DNA from: Sinorhizobium terangae
GTDB taxonomy: Bacteria > Pseudomonadota > Alphaproteobacteria > Rhizobiales > Rhizobiaceae
NCBI RefSeq assembly: GCF_009601505.1
Contig: NZ_WITC01000037.1
Span: 1-64,000 of the forward strand
DNA: 64,000 nt
Reading direction: 5' to 3'
The notes under the pieces: generated by a model
The model's database searches: none
The model's input: only the letters and a program-made list of their open reading frames with translations
Told to the model about the DNA's origin: nothing
Made by a program: the position numbers and the translations under genes
Shown: one piece after another, positions 26,705 to 36,236 of the stretch
Numbering within the stretch: position 1 is the first letter of the stretch
How the letters are laid out: every line of letters starts with the position of its first letter

Positions 26705-28351
26705 TCACCGCAACCGGCCGCAGAAGACGTCGCGCGCGGAAAGCGCGATGACGTCGTCGAGCCAGACGGGTGCGAAGCCGGGCATCGGAACGGCCTCGTG
26801 AACAATCACATCGGCGGGGAGCCGCACCTCCTGCGGTTCCCGCGTGAGGTTGAACACGAACAGCATGCGTTCGCCATTCTTCTCCCTCGTGAAAGCTAGG
26901 ATGTCCTGGTCGAAGGTGAGAAACGCCATGTCACCGTCGAGCAGCGGTTCCTGCGTCCGGCGAAAATCGAGGGTTCGGCGATAATGCTCCAGCACCGATC
27001 CCGGAACGCCCTCCTGCGCATCGACGGCGAGCAACCGCTGTTCGTCGCGGACCGGCAGCCAGGGTGTCCCGAGGGAGAAGCCCGCATTGGGCAATTCCTT
27101 TTCCCATACCATCGGTGTACGGCATCCGTCGCGGCCCTTGAAGGCCGGCCAGAAGCGGATTCCGTAGGGGTCGCGCAGTTCCTCGAAAGCAAGTTCCGCC
27201 TCCGGCAATCCCAGTTCCTCTCCCTGGTAAAGGCAAATCGACCCGCGCAACGCAGCAAGCAGACAGATCGCGAGCTTGGCCACCCGTTCCCGCTCGGCTT
27301 CATTGTGTGCGAACCGGCTGACATGGCGGATCACATCGTGGTTGGAAAAGGCCCAGCAAACCCAACCGTCGGCGACCACCGCCTGAAAATTCTCGACGCA
27401 GCGGCGGATATGCCTTGCCGTCAGTTCGGGGCCGAGAAAATCGAAGGTGTAGCACATATGCAGCTTGTCGCGGCCACCGGTGTAGGCGGCGACCGTCCTC
27501 AATGAACGGCGGCCGTCGCCCACTTCGCCGACCGTTGCGCGAGCGCTGTATTCATCGAGCATCGCCCGCAATCGGCGCAGGAAGCCGACGTTCTCCGGTT
27601 GGGTCTTATCGTAGAGATGGTCCTGCATGCCATAGGGATTGACATCCGGCGCATCGTGGCTCGTTGCGTCCGGATCTGGAACGAGCGGCGGATTGTCCCT
27701 GAGGTTCCGGTCGTGGAAATAGTAGTTGGCGGTATCGAGCCGGAAGCCGTCGACGCCGCGGTCGAGCCAGAAGCGGACGGTCGAGAGCACGGCCTCCTGG
27801 ACCTCCGGATTGTGGAAGTTGAGGTCTGGCTGCGACGACAGGAAATTGTGCAGGTAATATTGCCTGCGGACGCCGTCCCATTCCCAGGCCGGGCCGCCGA
27901 AGATCGAAAGCCAGTTGTTCGGCGCCGTCCCGTCGGGTTTCGGGTCGGCCCAGACATACCAGTCGGCCTTGGCATTGGTCCTGCTCGACCGGCTCTCGAG
28001 GAACCACGGATGACGATCGGAGCTGTGCGAAATCACCTGGTCGATGATCACCTTCAGCCCGAGGCGATGCGCCTCCGCGAGCATGGCGTCGAAATCGGCA
28101 AGCGTGCCGAACATGGGATCGACGTCGCAATAGTCGGAGACGTCATAGCCCATGTCGGCCTGAGGTGACTTGAAGAAGGGCGACAGCCAGATCGCATCGA
28201 CACCGAGCGAGGCGATATGGGGAAGCCGCCCCGTGACACCGCGAAGATCGCCGATACCGTCGCCGTCAGTATCCTGAAAGGAGCGCGGGTAGACCTGATA
28301 GATCACCGCGCCGCGCCACCAGTCGTCCGCTGATCTCGATGCTATCGCCAT
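26705..28351 (-). CDS. GH13 alpha-glucosidase / oligo-1,6-glucosidase
   Basis: Hydrolyses alpha-glucosidic linkages of small sugars. Product of 548 residues without signal peptide, so cytoplasmic. GH13 motifs occur in order: VIYQVYPRSFQD (about 17-28), VIIDQVISHSSD (region I), DGFRLDTANYYF (nucleophile Asp), TVGEVGD (acid/base Glu) and FSNHDVIRH (stabilising Asp). It ends with a short beta-domain. ATG 28351 behind AGGAG is preferred to TTG 28357. It stands alone, without an adjacent sugar transporter; the convergent ade stop is three bases away. The disaccharide specificity cannot be told. Confidence 0.9.
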   Translation of the reverse strand: MAIASRSADDWWRGAVIYQVYPRSFQDTDGDGIGDLRGVTGRLPHIASLGVDAIWLSPFFKSPQADMGYDVSDYCDVDPMFGTLADFDAMLAEAHRLGLKVIIDQVISHSSDRHPWFLESRSSRTNAKADWYVWADPKPDGTAPNNWLSIFGGPAWEWDGVRRQYYLHNFLSSQPDLNFHNPEVQEAVLSTVRFWLDRGVDGFRLDTANYYFHDRNLRDNPPLVPDPDATSHDAPDVNPYGMQDHLYDKTQPENVGFLRRLRAMLDEYSARATVGEVGDGRRSLRTVAAYTGGRDKLHMCYTFDFLGPELTARHIRRCVENFQAVVADGWVCWAFSNHDVIRHVSRFAHNEAERERVAKLAICLLAALRGSICLYQGEELGLPEAELAFEELRDPYGIRFWPAFKGRDGCRTPMVWEKELPNAGFSLGTPWLPVRDEQRLLAVDAQEGVPGSVLEHYRRTLDFRRTQEPLLDGDMAFLTFDQDILAFTREKNGERMLFVFNLTREPQEVRLPADVIVHEAVPMPGFAPVWLDDVIALSARDVFCGRLR

Positions 28352-28513
28352 CGGCAAATCTCCTCGTTTCGGCTGTCTGCAAGCAGATGTATCTTTGCGA
28401 GTTCTTTGAGTAAACGACGATGGTGATATTCACTCGCCGGGCGTCCGCGCGAGCGCGATCCGGAAATCGAGGGCGTATGGCCGGCACGCGTCGTTGACTG
28501 CGCGGGACAAGTT

Positions 28514-28532
28514 GCCGGCGAGGCTCGCCGGC
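28514..28532 (-). terminator. Hairpin downstream of der
   Basis: Perfect GCCGGCGAG-G-CTCGCCGGC nine-pair stem just after the der stop (minus strand). The following AACTT is a poor T tract, so termination is uncertain. Confidence 0.4.
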
Positions 28533-28538
28533 TCCCGA

Positions 28539-29972
28539 TCAGCGCTTCTTGCGTGCCTTTGATTCGTAGGGATTGTCCGACGCGCGGAAATGCACCCGGA
28601 TCGGCACGCCCGGCATGTCGAAGTCGTTGCGAAGCCCGTTGATCAGATAGCGGGTGTAGGATTCCGGCAGCGCCTCGGGACGCGTGCAGGAGATCATGAA
28701 GCCCGGCGGGCGGGCCTTTACCTGCGTCATGTATTTGAGCTTGAGGCGGCGCCCGGAAACGGCCGGCGGCGGATGCTGCACCTGCTGAGACTCGAGCCAG
28801 CGGTTGAGCCGGGCCGTCGAGATGCGCCGGTTCCAGACCTTGTCAGTATCGATGATCGCCTGCATTAGCCGGTCGAGCCCATAACCCGTATGGCCGGAAA
28901 TCGGCACCGCACGGATGCCGCGCGCCTGCGGCAGGAGGCGCTCGGTCTTTTCACGAAGATCGGCGAGCACCGCTTGCCAATCCTCGACAAGGTCCCATTT
29001 GTTGAAAGCGAGCACAGCCGCCCGCCCCTCGCGCAGGACCAGATCGACGATCTGCAGGTCCTGCTTCTCGAAAGGGATCGTGGCGTCGAAGACGACAACC
29101 ACGGTCTCGGCGAAGCGGATTGCTCTCAGCGCATCGGCGACCGAGAGCTTTTCAAGCTTCTCCTGGACCTTGGCCTTGCGGCGCATGCCGGCCGTGTCGA
29201 ACATCTTGATCGTGCGGCCGCGCCATTGCCATTCGACGGAGATCGAGTCGCGCGTGATGCCCGCCTCAGGCCCGGTCAGCAACCGGTCCTCGCCGAGGAA
29301 ACGGTTGATCAGCGTCGACTTGCCGGCATTCGGCCGTCCGACGATCGCCACGCGCAGGGGCTTCGTCTCGTCGTAGGCAGGCTCGGCATCCTCGTCCTCG
29401 GCCCCCTCGCCCGGAGCGGTTGGGCGAATGTCGACATCGGTCACCGCCACGTCTTCCCTGGGCGGAAAGGCCCTCTCCTCGCCGAGCGCTGCGACAATGG
29501 CATCGCGCAGGTCGAGCATGCCCTCGCCGTGTTCTGCCGAAATCGGGCAAGGATCGCCGAGGCCGAGTGTGAAGGCGTCGTAAAAGCCGCCATCGGAGCC
29601 GCGCGCTTCCGCCTTGTTGGCGACGACGATAACGGGCTTGCCGCGACGGCGCAGCATCTCGGCGAGCGTTTCGTCCGCCGGGGTCAATCCCGCCTTTGCA
29701 TCGATCACGAACAGCGAGAGATCGGCCTCGTCGATCGCCGCCTCGGTCTGCGCCCACATCCGCCCCTGCAGGCTTTCGGGCGCCGATTGTTCGAGGCCGG
29801 CCGTATCGATGATGCGAAACTTGAGGTCGACGAGCTTCGCGTCGCCGGGGCGCCGGTCACGGGTCACCCCCGGCGTATCGTCGACAAGCGCCAGCTTCTT
29901 GCCAACCAGACGGTTGAACAAGGTGGACTTGCCGACATTGGGGCGCCCGACGATGGCGACGGTAAAACTCAT
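28539..29972 (-). CDS. der: Ribosome biogenesis GTPase Der (EngA)
   Basis: Essential double-GTPase acting in 50S subunit maturation. The 477 residues contain two G domains: the first with GRPNVGKST (7-15), DTPG and NKAE, the second with GRPNAGKST (about 210-218), DTAGMRRK and NKWD. A C-terminal KH-like domain follows (about 385-465), ending in the basic tail KARKKR. Length and order are normal. A RIME-like repeat lies between it and the upstream TPR-type gene. Confidence 0.97.
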   Translation of the reverse strand: MSFTVAIVGRPNVGKSTLFNRLVGKKLALVDDTPGVTRDRRPGDAKLVDLKFRIIDTAGLEQSAPESLQGRMWAQTEAAIDEADLSLFVIDAKAGLTPADETLAEMLRRRGKPVIVVANKAEARGSDGGFYDAFTLGLGDPCPISAEHGEGMLDLRDAIVAALGEERAFPPREDVAVTDVDIRPTAPGEGAEDEDAEPAYDETKPLRVAIVGRPNAGKSTLINRFLGEDRLLTGPEAGITRDSISVEWQWRGRTIKMFDTAGMRRKAKVQEKLEKLSVADALRAIRFAETVVVVFDATIPFEKQDLQIVDLVLREGRAAVLAFNKWDLVEDWQAVLADLREKTERLLPQARGIRAVPISGHTGYGLDRLMQAIIDTDKVWNRRISTARLNRWLESQQVQHPPPAVSGRRLKLKYMTQVKARPPGFMISCTRPEALPESYTRYLINGLRNDFDMPGVPIRVHFRASDNPYESKARKKR

Positions 29973-29993
29973 CTCGAAATTCCGTTTCCGCTC

Positions 29994-30100
29994 TTACAGC
30001 GCCGTGCATCCTTTAGGACGCACAAAGGACGCTGTAACTCTTTGAGTCTACGCATCGTGCTTTCCGAAAATCGGGTCCGATTTTCGGGCCGATGCGCTAG
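29994..30100. repeat. RIME-like repeat between der and the YfgM-like gene
   Basis: Type B unit 29994-30037 (TTACAGC to GCTGTAA, inner GTGCATCC/GGACGCAC). A second hairpin CCGAAAATC-GGGTCC-GATTTTCGG (30064-30087) and a GCATCG/CGATGC pair follow. Confidence 0.8.
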
Positions 30101-30765
30101 GCTTTTCCGCTCGCCGCGATCACATCAAGCAGCATCTGCGCACGGCCCACGACCCCGCGCGGGCTCTCGGTGTCGTCGGTGATCTGCTGGAACCAGCTTT
30201 TCGCCTTGGCGAAGTCGCCGGCCTTGTAGGCCGCGAGGCCAAGCGCTTCCCGGGCGGAATGGCGCATCGTGTTTTGCGGAACGGCCAGTTGTTCGACCTC
30301 CGACGACACCTGCTCATAGGTTCCGTGGTCAACGAGCAGATAGGCGGCGCGCAGGCGCGCGGCGTCACGCAGCGCCGGCGGAATGCGCGTATCCTTGCCG
30401 ATTTCGGAAAAGGCAGTGATCGCCGCCTCGGTCTCGCCCTTCTGCGCCTGAAGGGTCGCCGACCGCAGCCGGGCCAGCACCGGATAGGAGCCGTAGCCGT
30501 CCTTTTCCAAAGCCGTGAGCGCCGCGAGGGCCTCGTCCGACTTGTTATCCCGGGCGAGATTGAGCGCGGCGAGGAAGGCGTCTCCCGACTGTGACGAGGA
30601 TGTTTCCTGCCAATAGTCGTAACCGACCTTACCGACGGTGCCGAGCACGATCAAGGCGGCGAGCGCGACGATCAGGCCGCCGAAGCGCATCCAGATGGCT
30701 TTCATCTGGTCCGAACGGAGTTCTTCATTGACCTCGCGGATAAAACTGTCGTCTTGGTTCGCCAT
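30097..30765 (-). CDS. YfgM-like membrane-anchored TPR protein
   Basis: Product of 222 residues with a short cytoplasmic N-terminus (MANQDDSFIREVNEELRSDQ) and one transmembrane helix (about 30-50, IVALAALIVLGTVGKVGYDY). A helical TPR-like domain (TPR_21 type) follows. The YfgM family is linked to the SecYEG translocon and periplasmic chaperones; the same topology is seen here. Gene order der/YfgM-like matches many proteobacteria, where bamB often lies between them; no bamB is present here. The start at 30765 is chosen because the longer frame adds an unrelated N-terminus. Confidence 0.82.
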   Translation of the reverse strand: MANQDDSFIREVNEELRSDQMKAIWMRFGGLIVALAALIVLGTVGKVGYDYWQETSSSQSGDAFLAALNLARDNKSDEALAALTALEKDGYGSYPVLARLRSATLQAQKGETEAAITAFSEIGKDTRIPPALRDAARLRAAYLLVDHGTYEQVSSEVEQLAVPQNTMRHSAREALGLAAYKAGDFAKAKSWFQQITDDTESPRGVVGRAQMLLDVIAASGKA

Positions 30766-30854
30766 GTCCCTGTGTTCCGGCTGCCCGGCCTTCATGCTGA
30801 GAATTTTGCGCCTTCTACCCGATTTTGCGCCGCTTGTAAGGGGGAGAAGATCAT

Positions 30855-31442
30855 TTAGCCGATGGCGATGGGTGCCACGCCGATCACCAGTTCGTGCAGC
30901 TTCCAGACAATCGCGACGAAGAGTACGGCACCGAGGAGGATTGCGCCGACATCATAGCGATAGGAAGCAACGGTGGGATAACTGATCTCGCCGGCTCGCC
31001 AGCGCTTCTTCATGGAAATGCGGAGAACGACGCCCCAGGCCAGGAAGGCACCGAAAAGCAGGACGGACGAGGTCTCGCCATTGGCAAGCAAATGGGCAAA
31101 CGCCCAGATCTTGATGGCGAGGATGGCCGGATGTTTCGTTGCGACACGGATCTTGCCGGCGGGCAGGAAGGCCGCGGCGAGACAGATGCAGGCGATCAGC
31201 ATCAGCGTCAGGGCGATATGGGTGAGAAAGACCGGCGGCGTGTAGAGAATGCCGGTGGTCGAGCGCGCCTGGTCGAAACCGAAGGCGATAAGGGCGAGGC
31301 CAACGACCGCCGAAATGCCGTGGATCGCATGCCAGGTTCCAACACCCTTCCGCTCGATCACCGCCTTGCGCACGCCCGGTGCGAAGCTTCGAACGAGGTG
31401 GATGCCAAAGAAGATCACAATGCCCAGTATGAGAAGCGCCAT
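30855..31442 (-). CDS. NnrU family membrane protein
   Basis: Integral membrane protein, 195 residues with about five to six hydrophobic segments. It matches the NnrU family (VIFFGIHLVRSFAPGVRKAV at the N-terminus, KHPAILAIKIWAFAHLLANGE in the middle). NnrU was named for a nitric-oxide-regulated gene in denitrifiers and is related to plant isomerase Z-ISO; the biochemical role here is unknown. The YfgM-like gene is downstream on the same strand. Confidence 0.85.
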   Translation of the reverse strand: MALLILGIVIFFGIHLVRSFAPGVRKAVIERKGVGTWHAIHGISAVVGLALIAFGFDQARSTTGILYTPPVFLTHIALTLMLIACICLAAAFLPAGKIRVATKHPAILAIKIWAFAHLLANGETSSVLLFGAFLAWGVVLRISMKKRWRAGEISYPTVASYRYDVGAILLGAVLFVAIVWKLHELVIGVAPIAIG

Positions 31443-31588
31443 GTTTCACCGATCGAAATTATTCATTTGTTTACCAAGCCATAGCGATATCGCTCGCGAA
31501 TTTCCAGATGGATCAAAGGATTGCCGCAATCCTCAAGAAGGGACGGCACGAACAAATCCTTTACTGATTCTCCCAAGATGCCTCCCGA

Positions 31589-32593
31589 ATGACGCGCCAG
31601 ATCCTTGCTCTCTCCCTTTGCCTTTATCCCGCCCTCGCCACGGCCGAGCCGCTGCCGGCGCCCGACCCCACAGCGAACAAGCAGCTCATTATCGTCTCCT
31701 TCGACGGCGCGCACGACAACGCGCTGTGGGAGAAGAGCCTCGCCATGGCCAAGCGCACCGGCGCCCACTTCACCTATTTCTTGTCCTGCACATTTCTGAT
31801 GACGAGAGCGGACGGCAAACAGATCTACAAGGCACCGGGCCAGAAGGCGGGACGCTCCAATGTCGGCTTCGCGCAAAGCCGCGAGGAGATCGCGACGCGC
31901 GCCGGCCATATCTGGCAGGCCCATCTCGATGGGCACGATATCGGCAGCCATGCCTGCGGCCATTTCGACGGCAAGGGCTGGAGCAAGACCGATTGGACGC
32001 GGGAATTTACGGCGTCCCGGGAGGCACTTGTCGATGCCTGGAAGAAGGCCGACAGGGCAGAGGCCGAGCCGCAAGGCTGGGCCGACTTTGCGACCAACGA
32101 CGTCAAGGGCTTCCGCGCGCCCTACCTTTCGTTGAGCGACGGCCTGCTGCCAGCATTGAAGACATTCGGCTTCACCTATGACGCAAGCCTTGTGACCAAG
32201 GGGCCTGGGTGGCCGGCGGTGCAGGATGGCTTGCCGCGCTTCGGCCTGCCTCTCATTCCCGAAGGGCCGTCGCATCGGCCGGTGATCGGCATGGACTACA
32301 ACCTCTTCGTCCGCCATTCGATGGGCGTCGAGAACAAGAAGAAGAGCTCCGTTTTCGAAGAACGTACGCTTGCGGCCTACCGCGATGCCTTCCGTAAGGA
32401 ATATGACGGCGGCCGTGTGCCGCTTCAGCTCGGCTTCCATTTCGTCGAGATGAATGGCGGCGCCTATTGGCGCGCGCTCGACCGCTTCCTGACAGAGACC
32501 TGCGTCAAGCCGGATGTCGCCTGCGTCAGCTACGCGGAAGCGCTTCCCCTCATCGAGAGCGCAAAAAAGAAGGCGGATCGCTCCGCCTTCTGA
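31589..32593 (+). CDS. Secreted polysaccharide deacetylase family protein
   Basis: Product of 334 residues with a signal peptide (MTRQILALSLCLYPALATAE) and a NodB-homology-like domain. VSFDGAHDNALWEKSL carries the catalytic Asp pair position, HDIGSHACGHFDGKGW the metal-binding His residues, and FRAPYLS the Arg/Pro motif. The first motif is SFDGAHD instead of the common TFDDGP, an atypical branch. It probably acts on cell-wall or surface polysaccharide. Its last codons double as the terminator of convergent bacA. Confidence 0.82.
   Translation: MTRQILALSLCLYPALATAEPLPAPDPTANKQLIIVSFDGAHDNALWEKSLAMAKRTGAHFTYFLSCTFLMTRADGKQIYKAPGQKAGRSNVGFAQSREEIATRAGHIWQAHLDGHDIGSHACGHFDGKGWSKTDWTREFTASREALVDAWKKADRAEAEPQGWADFATNDVKGFRAPYLSLSDGLLPALKTFGFTYDASLVTKGPGWPAVQDGLPRFGLPLIPEGPSHRPVIGMDYNLFVRHSMGVENKKKSSVFEERTLAAYRDAFRKEYDGGRVPLQLGFHFVEMNGGAYWRALDRFLTETCVKPDVACVSYAEALPLIESAKKKADRSAF
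32563..32591 (-). terminator. Terminator of bacA inside the 3' end of the convergent deacetylase gene
   Basis: On the minus strand AGAAGGCGGA-GCGA-TCCGCCTTCT is followed by six T, 12 bases after the bacA stop. The hairpin coincides with the last codons of the deacetylase (encoding KKKADRSAF). Confidence 0.85.
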
Positions 32594-32603
32594 TGCCCGC
32601 CTC

Positions 32604-33866
32604 TTAAAGCGCCAGCTCTTCCTTGCCGCCAGCCTCGATGAACTGCTGGTCGATCTGCGGCAGCGGCTCCTCGTCGAGGATCGACTCGAAGGCACGCAGG
32701 CGCTTGTAGATCGAGAGAAGCTCGACGATCGTCGGCCACGAGTTGACGAGGTACTGGAACGAGGACGTTACCTGCCCGAATGCGCCGGAAATCTGGTTCA
32801 AGGCACCGAGCGAAATCCGGCCCGCGATGATCGACGGAGCCAGGATCAGCAACGAAAAGATGTTGTTGATCTGCAGGTAGAAGATGCGGGCGATATTGAA
32901 ATAGAGATAATGGAAGTAAAGCCGGAAATAGTTCCGGCGAACATTGTCGAACAGATCGGCGACCGCCGGCGGTTGGGCGCGGTCGGCGTGATCCTCGCCA
33001 TAGACGAGTTCCTTGCGGTAGGCGGCTTCCACCCGCTGATTGCGGAATTCCAGCCCCGGCAGCTTGATGCCGACGAGAGCCAGGAACACGGTGCCGAACA
33101 GCGACCAGAGTACGGCGGCCGTTACCAGCGGATAGGGAATGATGCCGACGATCGGAAGCTCGGTGACATTGGCTGATAGTCGGATCAGCACCGGCGTGAA
33201 CGCGATCAGCGTCATGACGCTGTCGATCAGGCTGACACCAAGCCCCTCGACAGTGGTCGAGAAACGCATCGTGTCTTCCTGGACGCGCTGCGAGGCACCT
33301 TCGATGTGGCGAAGCCTGCCCCAATTGGCCATATAGTATTCGTTCATCGCCGTGCGCCAGCGGAAGATGTAATGGCTGACGAAGAACCGCGTCATGACTG
33401 CAACGGCGACGGCGACCATCGCAATCGCCAGGAATGTGCCGATTTCGCCATAGAACTGCTCAGCGGTCACGGTGGCCGACTTGGAGACCGCGGCCTGCAC
33501 CAGATCCCAGAACGGGCCGTACCAGTTGTTGATCGCGACACTGACCTGAACCTGGAAATAGGTGACGAAAAGGATCAGCGCCGAGCCCAGGATGGACCAG
33601 GTCTGCCAGCGATGCGGGGAATAGACATACCAGAACGCCGTGAAGAGCCCGACGACGATGCCGAAGTAGATATAGAACCACACAAAGGCCGGCGACCAGA
33701 ACGCCGAAATGCCGACGATCGGCGGCGCATCAACCGACAACGGGGGAAGGCCGAATACGGCGCCCAGGCTCTCGCCCCAGCCATACCAGAAGGCAATGGC
33801 TAACAGTGACCAGGCGACGACGGAAATGAAGAATTGCTTCGGCTGAGGGAAAAAGGATTGGAACAA
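32604..33866 (-). CDS. bacA: Peptide transporter BacA (SbmA/BacA family)
   Basis: Inner-membrane, proton-driven importer of antimicrobial peptides. In Sinorhizobium it is needed for survival inside legume nodule cells exposed to NCR peptides and affects very-long-chain fatty acid lipid A. The 420 residues equal the known length, with several transmembrane segments and the family blocks [20 protein letters not shown] and [17 protein letters not shown]. The start is TTG at 33866 ([10 protein letters not shown]), as no ATG is available before the conserved N-terminus. A perfect palindrome lies 58 bases upstream. Confidence 0.95.
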   Translation of the reverse strand: MFQSFFPQPKQFFISVVAWSLLAIAFWYGWGESLGAVFGLPPLSVDAPPIVGISAFWSPAFVWFYIYFGIVVGLFTAFWYVYSPHRWQTWSILGSALILFVTYFQVQVSVAINNWYGPFWDLVQAAVSKSATVTAEQFYGEIGTFLAIAMVAVAVAVMTRFFVSHYIFRWRTAMNEYYMANWGRLRHIEGASQRVQEDTMRFSTTVEGLGVSLIDSVMTLIAFTPVLIRLSANVTELPIVGIIPYPLVTAAVLWSLFGTVFLALVGIKLPGLEFRNQRVEAAYRKELVYGEDHADRAQPPAVADLFDNVRRNYFRLYFHYLYFNIARIFYLQINNIFSLLILAPSIIAGRISLGALNQISGAFGQVTSSFQYLVNSWPTIVELLSIYKRLRAFESILDEEPLPQIDQQFIEAGGKEELAL

Positions 33867-33923
33867 GGTGCGGCACTCTCGCTTCTGAGGAGGGACAATG
33901 ACTTGCCCCCTGATGTGCCGAAA

Positions 33924-33942
33924 CTAGGGCAATTCGCCCTAG
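33924..33942. promoter_or_regulatory. Palindrome upstream of bacA
   Basis: Perfect CTAGGGC-AATTC-GCCCTAG, 58 bases before the bacA start and 91 after the MFS gene stop. There is no T tract, so it is more likely an operator than a terminator. Confidence 0.45.
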
Positions 33943-34032
33943 GCAACAATTAGGTAATGTGAATGTTACTGTTATTCATCAAGCTGCGCGCGTTCAAATT
34001 TTTCCTGCAGATCGGCCGGATGACCTTGGAAA

Positions 34033-35322
34033 TCAACGATCCAGGGCGGCGCTGATCTTGCGCAACTCGATAACGACCACGCTTCCGCAGCAAAACAGAA
34101 CCACGGCTGCCACGAGTGTCGGCAAGGTAAAATCGCCGGTTTGTTCGGCAAGCCAGCCGGCGACGAGAGGCCCGACGATCTGGCCGATGCCAAAGGCTGC
34201 CGTCATCAGGGCAAGCGCCCGGCGCGGGCTTTGTGGCGCAAGCCGCCGGCCGATCTGCAGGCCATAGGCGGTGATCATCATGAAGGTGGCGCCAAGCATC
34301 AGGCCGCCTACGAGCGGCGCGAAGGGCAAGGGCAACGAGACGGTCAGAACCAGCCCCGCGGCCTCCACCAGCAGGCCGATGGCGTAAACGCCCGCGAGCC
34401 CGAAGCGCGGCACCGCGAAGCGCCAGAGATAAACCGAGACCGCGGCGCTTGCACCCGTCAGCAGCCAAGCGAGGAATTCGACGCTGTGGCCGCCGCTGGC
34501 ATCACGGGCCATGGCGACAAGAAACGTGGCGGTGATCACATAGCCGAAGCCGAAGAAGCCGTAGGTAAGCGTCATGGCCGTCAACGGCCGCGTCCACGTC
34601 AGCGGCCCTTCGCGTTCACCCCCGCTCGCGGCATGACGACCGCGCGGCAGCAGCGCAGCCACGACGACTGTGCCTACAAGCGCGACGAGCGCACCGGTGA
34701 ACCAGTCGGCCTGCGACGTGGAAAAACCGGCTGAAGCGAGCGGCGCGGCCCAGACACAGATCGAGGAAAGGGCGATGCCGAGGCCGACGCCGCCGAAATG
34801 CACCGACGGTACATGCTCCGATCTGGCGCGCAGCCCCTCTCCCAGCACGATCCCTGAGATGAAGATCATCGCAAAGGCGCTGGCAAGACCGGCGAGGAAA
34901 CGAATGACGGAGTAAGCGAGCACGGAGGTCGTCACCCCCATGGCGGCGAGCAGCAGCGTCGTCGCCACGAGTGCAGCGAGGCCGATCGCCCGTTCGCGAC
35001 CATGAGCCCAGCCATAGGCCGCAAGCACGGCGCCGGCGAGATAGCCAACGAAGTTCGCCGACGCGATCAGTCCGGCATCTCGTGGCGAGAGCCCCGCATC
35101 CGCCATCATCGCCGGCAGGATCGGCGTGTAGGAAAACCGGCCGAATCCCATGGCGACCGCCATGGCGATGGCACCGGCGATCGCCGTTGCCGCGAGATTG
35201 CCGCCCGAGGCGGGATGCGCGAGAGACTCTTTGCTTGCCGGGTGCCCTGCCTTATGAAGGCCGGCACCGGCTTGCTTCGAAGGGACATGGTCGCGGTCCG
35301 GCAATTTGTGAAGCGTGCTCAT
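34033..35322 (-). CDS. YbfB/YjiJ-type major facilitator superfamily transporter
   Basis: Inner-membrane transporter of 429 residues with about 12 hydrophobic segments. The N-terminal GFGRFSYTPILPAMMADAGLS (about 50-70) is typical of the YbfB/YjiJ branch of the MFS. Substrate unknown. The start at 35322 (MSTLHKLPDRD) is preferred over an 8-residue longer form. An N-terminal hydrophilic extension of about 35 residues is unusual but still in frame with the gene. bacA lies downstream, separated by 166 bases. Confidence 0.85.
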   Translation of the reverse strand: MSTLHKLPDRDHVPSKQAGAGLHKAGHPASKESLAHPASGGNLAATAIAGAIAMAVAMGFGRFSYTPILPAMMADAGLSPRDAGLIASANFVGYLAGAVLAAYGWAHGRERAIGLAALVATTLLLAAMGVTTSVLAYSVIRFLAGLASAFAMIFISGIVLGEGLRARSEHVPSVHFGGVGLGIALSSICVWAAPLASAGFSTSQADWFTGALVALVGTVVVAALLPRGRHAASGGEREGPLTWTRPLTAMTLTYGFFGFGYVITATFLVAMARDASGGHSVEFLAWLLTGASAAVSVYLWRFAVPRFGLAGVYAIGLLVEAAGLVLTVSLPLPFAPLVGGLMLGATFMMITAYGLQIGRRLAPQSPRRALALMTAAFGIGQIVGPLVAGWLAEQTGDFTLPTLVAAVVLFCCGSVVVIELRKISAALDR

Positions 35323-35417
35323 GGTCGTCTTATTGCACCGCAGCAAGAAAACGACAAATGACTATATTTGAACGTCCTGTTGACGAAATCGAATGATCCA
35401 CCGGATCGGGGTGTGCG

Positions 35418-36167
35418 TCACCCCGGCAGCGTCACGACCAGCGGCCCGCTGCGCGTGACGACGACGGTATGTTCATACTGCACGGTCGGCGCCCGCGGTT
35501 CGCTGTAGAGCGTCCAGTCGTCGTCTCCGCCTTCCGCCCAGTGGGCGCCCATCGACAGGAACGGCTCGACCGTGAAGACCATGCCATCGGTCATGTGCCG
35601 CCGCTCGGACGGGTCCGGCCAAGTGGCGATCTCGCCCGGCTCCTCATGCAGCGATCGGCCGATGCCGTGGCTTGCAAGATTGGTGACGAGCGAATAGCGG
35701 TTCTTGCGAGCAAAATCGCCAATGGCATTGCCGATCGCCGCCAAGGATTGACCAGGGCGTACCTGCTTCAAACCGACCCACATCGCGCGCTTGCCGTCGC
35801 GGCAAAGCCGGTCGATTGCCGCGGTCACCGGAGGCACCGGAAAGGAAGCTGCCGTATCGGCAAAGATCCCGTCCTTCTCGGCCGAAACGTCGATATTGAC
35901 GAGATCGCCGGCGCGGATCACGCGGGCGCCGGGGATGCCGTGGGCGACTTCCTCGTTGACGCTGATGCAGGTCGCGCCGGGGAACTTGTAGCAAAGCTCC
36001 GGCGCCGAACGCGCGCCCGCATCCTCCAGTACCTTGCGGCCGATCGCGTCGAGTTCCGCCGTGGTGATGCCGGGTTCGAGGGCCGCGGTCATGGTCTGAA
36101 GCGCATTGGCGCAAATGCGGCCGATTTCCTTCAGCCGCTCAAGATCTTCGTCGTTGTTGAGGGTCAT
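35418..36167 (-). CDS. map: Methionine aminopeptidase, type I
   Basis: Removes N-terminal Met from new proteins, using two metal ions. The 249 residues include the substrate His in NEEVAHGIPG, ligand Asps in VNIDVSAEKDGIFADTAASF, ligand His in ASHGIGRSLHEEP, and Glu residues in FTVEPFLSMG and VQYEHTVVV. All five metal ligands are present. The start at 36167 (MTLNNDEDLE) is preferred over a long frame from 36230. It could be a second map paralogue, since the housekeeping copy often lies elsewhere; that is inference. Confidence 0.93.
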   Translation of the reverse strand: MTLNNDEDLERLKEIGRICANALQTMTAALEPGITTAELDAIGRKVLEDAGARSAPELCYKFPGATCISVNEEVAHGIPGARVIRAGDLVNIDVSAEKDGIFADTAASFPVPPVTAAIDRLCRDGKRAMWVGLKQVRPGQSLAAIGNAIGDFARKNRYSLVTNLASHGIGRSLHEEPGEIATWPDPSERRHMTDGMVFTVEPFLSMGAHWAEGGDDDWTLYSEPRAPTVQYEHTVVVTRSGPLVVTLPG

Positions 36168-36236
36168 GGTGTCTCGCTTTCGCGGCCACATGTAGCGTGC
36201 CGACCCGGCATATGCCAGTGCCGAGACCACGGAGGC

